DNA of 64,000 nucleotides from Anderseniella sp. (GCA_028289645.1 JANQOK010000012.1:124001-188000); one strand, 5' to 3'; positions 1 to 8,241 are shown, numbered from the stretch's first letter. Made by a program: numbers and translations. Notes: a model not told the origin generated them from the sequence alone.

Positions 1-100
1 CGTGCAGAGTGATGAAATGCACATCCTCTGACAACGAATTGCCGCAAGGTCAGCACAACGGCATAAGAAGAACAACTCCTCCGTCCCAAGGAATAAAGCC

Positions 101-256
101 ATGACTGTCCAGCATCACACCAACTTCACCAAGACCATTGTCGGTTCCGCCCAGCGCCTGTTCCGCTCCAACAAGCAGCACGGCCTGCTGGCCAGCAGTC
201 ATATCGACGCGCATACGATGCGGGACATTGGTGTGAACAGGATCCAGCTGGGCTGA
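101..256 (+). CDS. small DUF1127-like protein
   Basis: A 51-residue ORF starts at ATG 101 behind a purine-rich AAGGA at about 88-92 and ends TGA at 254-256. The C-terminal part reads HTMRDIGVNRIQLG, which resembles the short arginine-containing helix of DUF1127 proteins (typically RDIGL followed by R). Proteins of this family are 45-70 residues long. Some members act in phosphate, stress or RNA-related control, but nothing here shows which. No membrane segment or signal peptide is visible. It is convergent with the GntR gene next door, with an 11-base gap. Confidence 0.6.
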   Translation: MTVQHHTNFTKTIVGSAQRLFRSNKQHGLLASSHIDAHTMRDIGVNRIQLG

Positions 257-267
257 TTGCACAATGC

Positions 268-978
268 TCATGCTTGGGTGTTGTCCTGGTCAGCCTCCTG
301 CAGGAGTTCGATCACGATATCACCGGCATTGCGCACATGTGTCACGCAGGCATGCTCAGCGGACGCTGCATCGCGTGACGCTATTGCATCGATGATGGCC
401 TGAATTTCCGACAAGTTGATTTGGGCGCGTCCGGGTTTGGTCATGACCGTGGCCCTGAACTGTGCCACACGTCCGTGCAAGTTCTTCAATATATCCGACA
501 GAACCGGATTTGCCGTGACCCGCATGAGGATTGAATAGAACTCGGCCTTCAACTTGATGAGGTCGTTGAATCGTCCGGCCGCGGTTGCCTTGCGAATGGC
601 GGTGAAAACAATCTGAAGGTCTGCCAGGTCATCGTCGGTTCGCTTTTGTGCCGTGGCAGAACCGAGCAACCCCTCCAGCTTGCTGCGTACATCGTAGATG
701 TGGCGGGCCTCGTCAAGGCTGACTGTGGCGACCACCAGCCCTTTATAGGGAACGTTCTTCACAAGGCCTTCTGCTTCAAGTTCCCGCAGGCCTTCGCGCA
801 AAGATGTTCGGCTGACGCCGGATTGCTCGCATAGTTCGCGCTCCACCAGGCGCTCACCGGGTTTGAATACGAGGTCGATGATTGCCTGCCGGAGCATGTC
901 GGCGACTTGCCGGCGAACCGGCGCTGCTACCGGTTGGATTCGTCCGATTCTGTCTGGTGCGCGGTCCGGTTGGCTCAT
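268..978 (-). CDS. GntR-family regulator, FadR/FCD subfamily
   Basis: The 236-residue protein has an N-terminal winged helix-turn-helix (about residues 18-85, with the GntR-type stretch VERELCEQSGVSRTSLREGL) and a C-terminal all-helical FCD ligand domain (about 95-215). FCD regulators sense small organic acids, often through a metal held by histidines. Here the usual Phe-His pair in the middle of the domain reads Phe-Tyr, so metal binding may be altered. It is divergent from the exported RidA-like gene, and a 6-3-6 palindrome lies between them, so it probably controls itself and that gene. The ligand is unknown. Confidence 0.88.
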   Translation of the reverse strand: MSQPDRAPDRIGRIQPVAAPVRRQVADMLRQAIIDLVFKPGERLVERELCEQSGVSRTSLREGLRELEAEGLVKNVPYKGLVVATVSLDEARHIYDVRSKLEGLLGSATAQKRTDDDLADLQIVFTAIRKATAAGRFNDLIKLKAEFYSILMRVTANPVLSDILKNLHGRVAQFRATVMTKPGRAQINLSEIQAIIDAIASRDAASAEHACVTHVRNAGDIVIELLQEADQDNTQA

Positions 979-1050
979 GTTTGTCTCGCCGGTGGGCAGT
1001 TGGTGGCGTGCTTTAAGTAACGATATCGCACAGCAGTCGCATTAATGTCA

Positions 1051-1065
1051 TATTGTCATACAATA
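1051..1065. promoter_or_regulatory. probable GntR operator palindrome
   Basis: TATTGTCATACAATA is a perfect inverted repeat (6-base arms, 3-base centre) in the divergent space between the GntR gene and the RidA-like gene. Its size and arm sequence suit the short TTGT/ACAA-type operators bound by FCD-type GntR regulators. Assignment to this regulator is an inference from position. Confidence 0.5.
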
Positions 1066-1104
1066 AGTCAATCTAAATGAACTGCTCCAGCGAAGAGGAA
1101 AACA

Positions 1105-1572
1105 ATGACCGGAATTCGAATGATGCTGTTGGGTGCTGCGTGTTTAGTGCTGCCTGGCTCGGTTTTGGCGGAGGATGCAATGCTTAAATCCGTGAACCCG
1201 CCTGGAGCCGATATTCCAGGTATTTCCCAGGCCATGATCGTTGAAAGCGGTAAGCTGATGTACCTTTCCGGTCACGTTCCCTTCGGAAAGGACGGTATTG
1301 CCAAAACCGATTTCGAAGCGCAGCTCAATCAGGTTTTCGCCAACATGAAGGCCACACTGACGGAAGCCGGCACCGATTTCTCGGCGCTGGCCAGGTTGAC
1401 GTTTTACGTACGCGGCTATGACGGTTCGCAACTTGAAACACTGCGGATGGTCCGGGACCGCTGGATTGACACAAGCAACCCGCCCGCCAGTGCCCTTATT
1501 GGAGTCGCCGCCCTGTTTCACCCGGATGTCCTGGTTGAGGTCGATGCAATTGCTGTGCTTCCGCAGGGGTGA
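1105..1572 (+). CDS. exported RidA/YjgF-like protein
   Basis: The 155-residue protein opens with a signal peptide (charged start, hydrophobic core, cleavage near VLA-ED at residue 22), followed by one RidA/YjgF domain (about 30-152), so it should act in the periplasm. Classical RidA is a cytoplasmic trimer that hydrolyses reactive enamines with an arginine in a P-A-R-S context. Here the aligned stretch reads PPASALIGVAAL, so the arginine position is serine and deaminase activity is doubtful. ATG 1105 follows AGAGGAAAACA, a good ribosome site. The divergent GntR gene probably regulates it. Confidence 0.85.
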   Translation: MTGIRMMLLGAACLVLPGSVLAEDAMLKSVNPPGADIPGISQAMIVESGKLMYLSGHVPFGKDGIAKTDFEAQLNQVFANMKATLTEAGTDFSALARLTFYVRGYDGSQLETLRMVRDRWIDTSNPPASALIGVAALFHPDVLVEVDAIAVLPQG

Positions 1573-1752
1573 AACATGGCCGGCCGGCGCGAATTTCGTC
1601 AGATGCGCAACGGTCTTTGCCACCAGACCGCGGCGAGCGCCTGTCTGATTGAGCGTAGGTATGGTGAGGATGCAGGTATCGAACATATCGTCGACAGTCC
1701 GGCACAGTGTTTGTGTATCCAGATTCCCGGCCGGAAGATCGGAAGCGATGCT

Positions 1753-2310
1753 TCAGCGCAGTGCCTGCCTGCCTTGCAGCCAGCCCACCAGCGCAAGTCT
1801 TCTTCCCCACAGTATCGGGCTGGCCCGGTGCCACAGATGAGATGGAAAAAACATCGCCGCGCCTCGCGTCCGCGGAGCCGTTCTGTCCTTGTTGCGCGAC
1901 CAGACATACAGCTTGCCACCGACATAGTCCGACGGCCGCGACAATTGCACGCTGACAGTCAATTTGCGCCGGCTAAGCTCTGGCACACCTGAATCCATAT
2001 GCCGGGCGAAATGGTTCAGAAACCCATAGGAGACAAACTGCAGGGTCTCCACGCTGTCCAGCTCAAACTTCCAGACCTCGTTGTTCAGGTCCATGGCCTT
2101 GTCGCGCAGCCGATCATAAATCCACCTGTTCTGATCGTCTTCCGGCAGATGGCTTACCTGGCACAGCCTTTGAGTGAGGCGCCGCAAGCGGCCGGCACCG
2201 GCCGGCACTGAAGACCGCGCCGGCGAACGTTGCGCAAGGGCGACGATACGGTCACATTCCTCATCGCTGAACAGCTGGACAGAGCGGGTGTTTGAATGGC
2301 TGGATTGCAT
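1753..2310 (-). CDS. 2OG-Fe(II) oxygenase (prolyl 4-hydroxylase-like)
   Basis: From ATG 2310 the product has 185 residues. The iron-binding pattern of the double-stranded beta helix is visible: H-x-D in HFARHMDSG, then a distal His in PSHLWHRASP followed by the 2-oxoglutarate-binding Arg in WGRRLALVGW. These motifs fit PKHD-type or prolyl 4-hydroxylase-like oxygenases; the substrate cannot be predicted. The reading frame continues upstream to 2394, but that stretch lies in a tRNA remnant, so the inner start is preferred. The ribosome site is weak. Confidence 0.72.
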   Translation of the reverse strand: MQSSHSNTRSVQLFSDEECDRIVALAQRSPARSSVPAGAGRLRRLTQRLCQVSHLPEDDQNRWIYDRLRDKAMDLNNEVWKFELDSVETLQFVSYGFLNHFARHMDSGVPELSRRKLTVSVQLSRPSDYVGGKLYVWSRNKDRTAPRTRGAAMFFPSHLWHRASPILWGRRLALVGWLQGRQALR

Positions 2311-2328
2311 GTCTGAGAAGTAATGCTT

Positions 2329-2380
2329 TGGTGATCCCGACGTGGTTCGAATCTGTGACCCCCAGATTGGGAATCTGGTG
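2329..2380 (-). repeat. decayed 3' half of tRNA-Arg(CCU); candidate att remnant
   Basis: Fifty-two bases match the 3' half of the intact tRNA-Arg gene at 16908-16984 with 5 mismatches by hand alignment, in the same orientation: CCA end, acceptor strand, T loop TTCGAA and the anticodon arm. Three changes break the T stem and one turns the anticodon CCT into CCC. The match ends just past the anticodon arm, so no D arm or 5' acceptor strand exists. This is the pattern left when an element integrates into a tRNA gene and duplicates its 3' end. Confidence 0.75.
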
Positions 2381-2546
2381 TCGACGATCACCATGGATTG
2401 CTACGAGTGCTCCATTATTGTTTTTTGCGATTACAATTCAATGATTTAATTGAAACCCGTTTGCGATGCATTAGTCGACGTTTCGCCGCCTCATGCTTCC
2501 TCAAAGTGATCCCGCTGTTGTGTCGCATATTGATGGTAGCGCGGCC

Positions 2547-2819
2547 TCAACACAGTGCAGACAGAAATCGCGCAGCGCTTTCGCCATACTCAACGCGCTT
2601 TGCTTCATCCATCTTGTGCCATGTGCGATAGACCTGCCCAAGGCGACGATTGCTCTTGAGCCTATTCTCGTTGCGAAGGAGAAAATCCCAGTACAGCGCG
2701 TTGAGGGGACAAGCATCGTCGCCGACTTTTTTCTTCACATCAAAGCGGCAGTGCCGGCAGTAGTCAGACATCTTGTTGATATAGTTGCCGCTTGCCGCCC
2801 GAATGTTGCAATTCGCCAC
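2547..2819 (-). pseudogene. C-terminal remnant of iron-sulfur photolyase/cryptochrome (PhrB/CryB type)
   Basis: Ninety residues read in one frame. About 65 of them match the C-terminus of the FeS bacterial cryptochrome/photolyase family: [19 protein letters not shown], then [13 protein letters not shown]. The C-x-x-C plus later Cys are three of the four ligands of the family's [4Fe-4S] cluster. A full protein has about 500 residues with FAD- and antenna-binding domains, all absent here. Upstream the frame stays open for about 30 codons, but the sequence no longer resembles a photolyase, and a cyclase gene begins its 3' end at 2949. It is a relic, not a functional gene. Confidence 0.75.
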
Positions 2820-2948
2820 AACGCGCCAAAGGTTGTCGACGGCCGTCGGTGTTTGCGGCCGGTCATTCGCCTCTTGGAGTTGTCGGCCGCCATCGGACTT
2901 TGCTTATGCCGAACTTGGCATTTGGTGCAGCCAGTTGGACCAGTTCAC

Positions 2949-4250
2949 CTATGCCACCGTGTAGATGTCCACAGCATCGCTTATGCCTCGGACATCGACT
3001 TGGCCGACTTTTGTAAGAGTTGTCTCCTCGTGCCCTTCAGCCGTTGTGCCGGAAACCAGGATTAGCGTTCCTTGCTCCTTGTTTAACGACTCAAGGCGCG
3101 AGGCAAGGTTTACCGCCTCGCCATAGACTGTATATGCCGCCCGTCCCCCGCCTCCGACATTCCCGGCAATCACAAGACCAGTGCTGACACCGACCCGGAT
3201 CGTTAGCCTCTCGCCTGCAAAGGTATTTGATTCCACCAGCTTTAGTAGGTCGACCGCGGCGTGTATCCCATGTTGTCTATGCTCCGGATCTGCTGCGGGC
3301 ACGTTGAAGGTCGCCAGTACAGCGTCTCCAATGAACTGGGTCACGACCCCGTTGTGCGTGCCAATCACTTCAGAGGCCGCTTCGAAGTAAGCGTTGAAAA
3401 TGTCAACGATCGCCTGCGCCCCCTTTGTCTCTGTCAGCGCCGTGAAGCCCTCGACATCCGCTATCAGCACGGTCGCTTCCCGCTCCACCGGGTCCAGTGT
3501 TCCTTCTTGCCGGATCATGGAATCGGCAACCGCTTGCGGGACGAAGCGGCCAAACAACTGCGAAATCGCCGCAACACCGCGTTCTGCCTCCAACTGCCGG
3601 CGAACAACGCCCCGTGCCCTCCACATGACAATGGCAATGAGCGTCGCCACGATGAAGAAAATCGTGGCCTCCTGCATCCGCGTGCCCGAGGCCACGAAAT
3701 CTGTGTCCAGGAAGACGGCGAGAAATTCCTCCGGTGTTGGATTTGCTGGAATGTCAGCCCATTCCAAGGTTCGCTCCATGCCCGATCGAATGTGGAGAAA
3801 TGCTGCCATCCATCCGGCAGCGCCGGCCACGCCCGACCAGAAAACGAGGCCCGGAGAGAAACTGAAAGCCGCAACAGCCAGAATGAGAAAATAGAATGGG
3901 AACACCTGAAACCGGAAGATCATGACCTGCGGCACCTGGGTGTCCGGCTCGGCGGGGAGGAACGCTATGGCCGCGCTCAGCAAGAGAATGTCGATTGTGA
4001 TGAAGACATACTTGACCCACGGACGGTCAAGGGACGATCCGATGATGCGGAAATGGAGCAGTCCGAGCGCCACGAACACCATGCCGCCGAGGATATAGTC
4101 TGGCGCCCGCTCGACACCCCGGGTCACTGCCAACAGGGTCGATACAAACACGACTGTGACGATCCTGCCCTTGATGGCCAACTTCAATCCGGCCTGCTCT
4201 GCAGCGTAGAACATCCGATCGGATTCTGCCTTTTGGGCCATTTGAGACAT
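2949..4250 (-). CDS. membrane-bound class III adenylate/guanylate cyclase
   Basis: The 433-residue protein (start ATG 4250, eight bases after the upstream stop) has five or six hydrophobic helices in its first half and a class III nucleotide cyclase domain in its last 190 residues. The metal-binding aspartates sit in LIADVEGFTAL and QFIGDAVLATF, and the later VYGEAVNLASRLE is also typical. Such proteins make cAMP (less often cGMP) from a membrane-anchored homodimer. The membrane half has no recognised sensor domain. It probably forms an operon with the DmdA-like gene. A longer start at 4340 would overlap that gene. Confidence 0.85.
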   Translation of the reverse strand: MSQMAQKAESDRMFYAAEQAGLKLAIKGRIVTVVFVSTLLAVTRGVERAPDYILGGMVFVALGLLHFRIIGSSLDRPWVKYVFITIDILLLSAAIAFLPAEPDTQVPQVMIFRFQVFPFYFLILAVAAFSFSPGLVFWSGVAGAAGWMAAFLHIRSGMERTLEWADIPANPTPEEFLAVFLDTDFVASGTRMQEATIFFIVATLIAIVMWRARGVVRRQLEAERGVAAISQLFGRFVPQAVADSMIRQEGTLDPVEREATVLIADVEGFTALTETKGAQAIVDIFNAYFEAASEVIGTHNGVVTQFIGDAVLATFNVPAADPEHRQHGIHAAVDLLKLVESNTFAGERLTIRVGVSTGLVIAGNVGGGGRAAYTVYGEAVNLASRLESLNKEQGTLILVSGTTAEGHEETTLTKVGQVDVRGISDAVDIYTVA

Positions 4251-4257
4251 ATGGCGT

Positions 4258-5466
4258 TTATTCCATTGCGATTGATTTCTGTGGGTCAAAGAAGGGCTTT
4301 GGCACAACCATCGCCAGGGGTGTTCCAACTTCAGTTTCAATAGTTACCTTTTGTCCGAGTGCGGTGAAATCCCTCGCCACCAATGCCAAGGCAATGTTCT
4401 TTTTGAGTCTCGGCGAGTGGATGGCGGAGCTAACATATCCGATCTGATTGCCGCCGTTGGAAACGGGCCATCGGACGGTGTTCGATCCTTCTAGCGGTGC
4501 ACCGTCTATTTCAAGCCCTACTGAGAGTCTGGCGGGACCCTGGTCACGCGCACGCAGCAGCGCTGCCTTTCCGATGAAGTTCACCTGAGAATCCAGATCT
4601 ATCAACCGATCCATGCCGAGCTCCAGGGGATTGGTCGAGAGGTCCATGTCCGCGTGGTAGGACAGCATCGCGCCTTCGATCCTGCGAATACTGGATGTGT
4701 GTCCGGGATGCAGGCCAAAGGACGCGCCGACACTCATCAAGTGTTGCCAGAGACGATCGCCGGCACTTCCGTCACAGAGAAAAATCTCGTATCCGAGTTC
4801 GCTCGACCAGCCCGTGCGAGAGATAACAAGTGGCACGCCTAGCCAGTCGTGCCTGATGAATCTGTAGTACTTCAGATCCGCAGGCTCATCCCCGAATGCA
4901 GCCCTCAGTATCTCTCTGGACTTGGGTCCCTGAAGCTGCAGCGGTGATACGTCGGGTTCACGGATTTGAACGTCCATTGCCGCATGTGTCGCGACGCCTT
5001 TCGCCCACAGGATCACGTCGCTATCCGCAATAGAAAGCCAGAAATGGTTCTCGCCCAGACGAAGCAGAATGGGATCGTTGATGACGCCTCCATCCTGATC
5101 GGTCAGCATGACGTACTTGCATTGCCCGACAGCACATTTCGACAGGTCGCGGGGGCACAGCAATTGAGTGAAACGTGCAGCGTCCGGACCGGTAATTTCG
5201 ACCTGCCTCTCTACTGCAACATCACACAAGATGGCGTCATTCACCAGGTTCCAGAAGTTCTGGACCGGGTCACCGAAGTCGCGAGGGATGTACATGTGAT
5301 TGTACACAGAAAAGCCTTTGGCGCCCCATCTCAGTGCCGCGTCCGTGTACGGCGACTTTCGCACCTGAGTTCCAAAGCTGAATTCAGTGCCTCGGGATCT
5401 TTCGGTATGTTTCAATGCGGTCGCCCTCATAGAACCTGCCAACTCATCTTGTTTCGTTTGACCCAC
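4258..5466 (-). CDS. GcvT-family protein resembling DMSP demethylase DmdA
   Basis: The 402-residue protein is a folate-dependent aminomethyltransferase-fold enzyme. Stretches such as ERQVEITGPDAARFTQLL, PRDLSKCAVGQC and PDVSPLQLQGPKS recall DmdA, which moves a methyl group from dimethylsulfoniopropionate to tetrahydrofolate in marine bacteria, more than they recall glycine-cleavage GcvT. DmdA and DmdA-like relatives of other function cannot be separated by eye. No gcvH or gcvP lies nearby, arguing against a glycine-cleavage role. ATG codons at 5466 or 12 codons later are both possible starts. It is followed eight bases later by the cyclase gene. Confidence 0.65.
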   Translation of the reverse strand: MGQTKQDELAGSMRATALKHTERSRGTEFSFGTQVRKSPYTDAALRWGAKGFSVYNHMYIPRDFGDPVQNFWNLVNDAILCDVAVERQVEITGPDAARFTQLLCPRDLSKCAVGQCKYVMLTDQDGGVINDPILLRLGENHFWLSIADSDVILWAKGVATHAAMDVQIREPDVSPLQLQGPKSREILRAAFGDEPADLKYYRFIRHDWLGVPLVISRTGWSSELGYEIFLCDGSAGDRLWQHLMSVGASFGLHPGHTSSIRRIEGAMLSYHADMDLSTNPLELGMDRLIDLDSQVNFIGKAALLRARDQGPARLSVGLEIDGAPLEGSNTVRWPVSNGGNQIGYVSSAIHSPRLKKNIALALVARDFTALGQKVTIETEVGTPLAMVVPKPFFDPQKSIAME

Positions 5467-5795
5467 AATTAATCAAGCACAACCTAGTGTGGCGGCTCAG
5501 CTTCCATAAATGCACCACCGGTGCGGATCAACGGCATATACGTCGCATGTTCCGGCCGGATCAGAAGTATCCGCCAACACGATATCTTCACAGGGTCTGC
5601 AGTGTACAAGGGCTGCTTCACTTGAGATTCAACGAAGACTAAGAACGGATTGGTCTGTGCGCGCCAGACGTTGCCTATTAATCGCCGTGAATTGCAACTA
5701 AACTGACGCGGCGTAATTCCGATGGCGAAACCGGCAGAGATCGGATCGTCTTGTGATGAAGTGGAGATCATTCACGAGCAAAGCAGGAGGTTCTA
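5467..5795. other. divergent intergenic region, no gene supported
   Basis: The 329 bases separate the DmdA-like gene (leftward) from the GFA gene (rightward) and must hold both promoters. A leftward 95-codon frame (5484-5771) has no recognisable motif, ribosome site or family resemblance and is treated as chance. I see no strong palindrome. Confidence 0.5.
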
Positions 5796-6209
5796 ATGTC
5801 CAGGATTGAAGGCGGGTGTCTGTGTGGAAACGTGCGGTATCACTCGGAGGCGGAGCCGGTAATGCAAGTCATCTGTCACTGCAAAACGTGTCAGAAGAAT
5901 TCAGGAGCCGCCTATTCATTGAATGTCGCGGTTCCCGAAGACAGCCTGGTTGCGCAAGGCGGTACGCTGAGCACATACGAAGACCATAGTGGGGCCAGCG
6001 GGAAGGCATTCTACCGCAAGTTTTGCTCCAATTGCGGGTCGCACGTGTTCAGCCATGGCCCGGCCTATGGCGCAGTTTCGTTCATCAAAGCAGGCACCCT
6101 TGACGACCCCAGCTGGGTCGAGCCGTCAACCCATATTTGGTGCGACGAAAAAATGACCTGTGTAGAGATCCCCAGCGACGCAGCTCAGGTTCCCGGCAAT
6201 CCCGGTTAA
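5796..6209 (+). CDS. GFA / CENP-V domain zinc protein
   Basis: The 137-residue protein is a single GFA-type zinc fold. Cysteines occur in the expected set: CLCGNVRY near the N-terminus, CHCKTCQKNSG, and FCSNCGSHVF. The family was named for glutathione-dependent formaldehyde-activating enzyme, but most members have no demonstrated activity. The start is supported by a strong GGAGG six bases before ATG 5796. It appears to be monocistronic. Confidence 0.85.
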   Translation: MSRIEGGCLCGNVRYHSEAEPVMQVICHCKTCQKNSGAAYSLNVAVPEDSLVAQGGTLSTYEDHSGASGKAFYRKFCSNCGSHVFSHGPAYGAVSFIKAGTLDDPSWVEPSTHIWCDEKMTCVEIPSDAAQVPGNPG

Positions 6210-6369
6210 CATCACTACATCGTCCACAAGGCGGGTTACATCCAGCACGAACAGCGCCCGAGAGGGCAGTGAAAAAGTAGTGCGCCCGAACGGTTCCGTG
6301 GTGAGAATCTTCATCACCCGTTTCGACGAGTAGAGTAATCGATGACAAGGTTCGAAAGCGCAATACGCT

Positions 6370-6762
6370 TCAACTCGCCATTCTGACAATAACAACGGCT
6401 GCACCGCCGATATGTGCAAGAGTGATCGCGACTGACAGCGAGTGTAGTATCCTGAACCGTGACGTTGCACCACTATCGGTTGCGTCATTTATCGCCGGCA
6501 TGAGGACCTGACGGGCGAAGACCGTCGTTGCGGCAATCAGGATCAGAATGACACTGGACACTGTGTCCGCAATGAATGCGAGCAGGGCCGCGATACTCGC
6601 AGTGACGAGCACAAACAAATAGAAGTGTGGAAAGGCCTGCCGAATGAGCGGGCCCGCAGTTTCCGCTGGTAAGGCCTTGAACACAAACGCCGCGAAGCCG
6701 AATGAATACAACACCATGCCGCCGAACAAGAGTGCGGTGGTCAACAAGGCTATTTCCGACAT
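6370..6762 (-). CDS. DUF4149-like four-helix membrane protein
   Basis: The 130-residue protein has four predicted membrane helices (about 5-30, 45-65, 68-88 and 108-128) and conserved polar stretches: ETAGPLIRQAFPHFYLF after helix 1, then INDATDSGATSRFRILHSLS before helix 4. These resemble the DUF4149/TMEM205-like family, whose function is unknown. It overlaps the 3' end of the upstream UbiG-like methyltransferase by 13 bases, so the two are probably one transcript. Confidence 0.72.
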   Translation of the reverse strand: MSEIALLTTALLFGGMVLYSFGFAAFVFKALPAETAGPLIRQAFPHFYLFVLVTASIAALLAFIADTVSSVILILIAATTVFARQVLMPAINDATDSGATSRFRILHSLSVAITLAHIGGAAVVIVRMAS

Positions 6763-7483
6763 TCCGTGCCTCCCGATTTGTTCGCAACGCCCATGTAAAT
6801 GATGGCCTGGGTTGGAATGGCACCGAACAAAAAATCGCCGCGCCGGTTAATGCCCCTGGGTCCCAGCCCATTGCTCGGGCCTGCGGTTAAGCCTGCGTGT
6901 TTCAATTCGCGGCGCAATTCGATGGGTTTCACAAACAGTTCCGGATCGTGGGTTCCTTTCGGAAGCAGACCCAGGATATCCTCTGCAACCGTAATGACTA
7001 CGAAACGGGACAGGAAGTTCCGGTTGATGGTGTCGAACAGGAAAACCCCGCCCGGTTTGAGTACGCGAGCAATCTGTTTGATCACCAACGTCAAATCGAC
7101 AACATGCTCCAGCACATCGACGCAGACGACAATGTCAAACACCGCGTTCTGGTAGGGCAGTTGTTCACCACTTCCGACATCGTAGCGGATGTCTCGGTTG
7201 GTCTCGGCAGCATGGGCGCGGGCGGAGTCAATTGCCTGGGCGGCTGGATCAATGCCGGTGACTCTCGCCCCTTTGTCTGTCATGGCTTCCGCCATGAAGC
7301 CACCAGCACAGCCAAGATCAAGAACGGACTTGCCCGGCCAATCGACATGCCGATCAAACCAGGCCAGGCCAGGCGAGCGGGCACCAGGTTCTTCAGCGTT
7401 CTCACCCATCGGATGTCCTCGGACCACCATTGGGGCGCGACCAGGTCGTAAATGCTCAGATTGTTTCGATGAGACTCAGGCAT
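6750..7483 (-). pseudogene. UbiG-like SAM methyltransferase, frameshifted by a 5-bp repeat
   Basis: Two frames together give a complete class I methyltransferase. Residues 1-38 read from ATG 7483 (SIYDLVAPQWWSEDIRWVRT) and the rest in another frame (LDLGCAGGFMAEAM for SAM binding, then CVDVLEHV). The switch falls at 7359-7373, where CCTGG occurs three times in tandem on the coding strand. With two copies the frame would run on as RLAWFDRHVDWPGKS. Translation could instead begin inside the second frame at 7430 or 7409, giving a protein short at its N-terminus. The relatives resemble UbiG, but the true ubiG lies at 62154-62921, so this is a paralogue of unknown substrate. Confidence 0.75.
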
Positions 7484-7534
7484 TTATGACCAACATCGTC
7501 TGGCACACAGGGCAAGAGGGTAGGGCCGGGACAA

Positions 7535-7984
7535 TCATTTGCCAGTCCCTGTGCCGGGTACTGCACTGGCCCCGAGCGCTTCCGCCAGCCGTGACAGCAA
7601 TGGTCTTGCCGGCAGAAACAGCTTGTAGGCTAATTCGAGCGCCATCATCACGCCTGGCAGGTTTGCAAGCCGTGCTGCCCAACGCCAGCGGGGAAGCTGC
7701 TGCCAGATTGCAGTGAATGCGCGCGCCCCCGAAACAAGCCGTCCATCACGCTTACGGACATGGAATCGCGCCATCGCGTCCCGCACGGCAAGATCGGGGC
7801 CGATACTCGTTCCTGGTCGCGAGACATCAACGAAGGACAGGTGTTCACTGCCTTGTTGGCTAGCGTAATGGTTGATCTCGAAAGTACACAACGGGCAGGA
7901 GCCGTCATAATAGACCGTCAGGCAGGCGTCCCCGGCCTGGGCGTGCGCCGTATTCAAAAACGCGGTTTGGTTCTGAGTCGACAT
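7535..7984 (-). CDS. DUF393 (DCC family) thioredoxin-like protein
   Basis: The 149-residue protein carries the family hallmark YYDGSCPLCTFEINHY near residue 26 and the later GARAFTAIWQQLP. DUF393 (DCC) proteins have a thioredoxin-like fold with a C-x-x-C pair, here CPLC, and are taken to be thiol-disulfide oxidoreductases, though substrates are unknown. Family members often sit near photolyase and FAD-oxidoreductase genes in proteobacteria, matching the remnant and neighbours here. It is followed leftward by the frameshifted methyltransferase and DUF4149 genes, probably as one operon. Confidence 0.85.
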   Translation of the reverse strand: MSTQNQTAFLNTAHAQAGDACLTVYYDGSCPLCTFEINHYASQQGSEHLSFVDVSRPGTSIGPDLAVRDAMARFHVRKRDGRLVSGARAFTAIWQQLPRWRWAARLANLPGVMMALELAYKLFLPARPLLSRLAEALGASAVPGTGTGK

Positions 7985-8205
7985 CTGACCATCTCTTGCA
8001 TCGTGAGATCTCTTATTTGCTTGGCATCTCAGGGTAACGTGCTTGATGGATACGCGGACGAGTGTTGCGGCAATCCGCCGCCTTCAGGGACCTTCCGCTG
8101 CGATTGTTTCTGCCAAGCGGGACACCGAGTGCCAGCTGCAAACCAAAACGTGCGCGCGAGCGTTAATATAATCAACAACCTGCTAATGCTAAGGAGCCGG
8201 GAAAA

Positions 8206-8241
8206 GTGAGTGCGTCATTTGTTGCCGGTATCAGAAGATGA
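8206..8241 (+). CDS. possible 11-codon leader peptide
   Basis: A very good ribosome site (AAGGAG, seven bases upstream) serves GTG 8206, which opens MSASFVAGIRR and stops at TGA 8239-8241. That stop overlaps the ATG of the next gene as ATGA. The strong ribosome site belongs to this short frame, not to the downstream ATG, which suggests a leader translated for coupling. It could also be the remains of a longer N-terminus lost by frameshift. Confidence 0.4.
   Translation: MSASFVAGIRR

Noticed and set aside
2493-3065. Rightward 190-codon frame
   Set aside because: It is antisense to the photolyase remnant and the end of the cyclase gene, and its translation has no motif or plausible composition.
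3261-4343. Rightward 360-codon frame over the cyclase
   Set aside because: It is the antisense of a gene with clear cyclase motifs.
5484-5771. Leftward 95-codon frame in the DmdA-like/GFA gap
   Set aside because: No family features and no ribosome site; it occupies the expected divergent promoter region.
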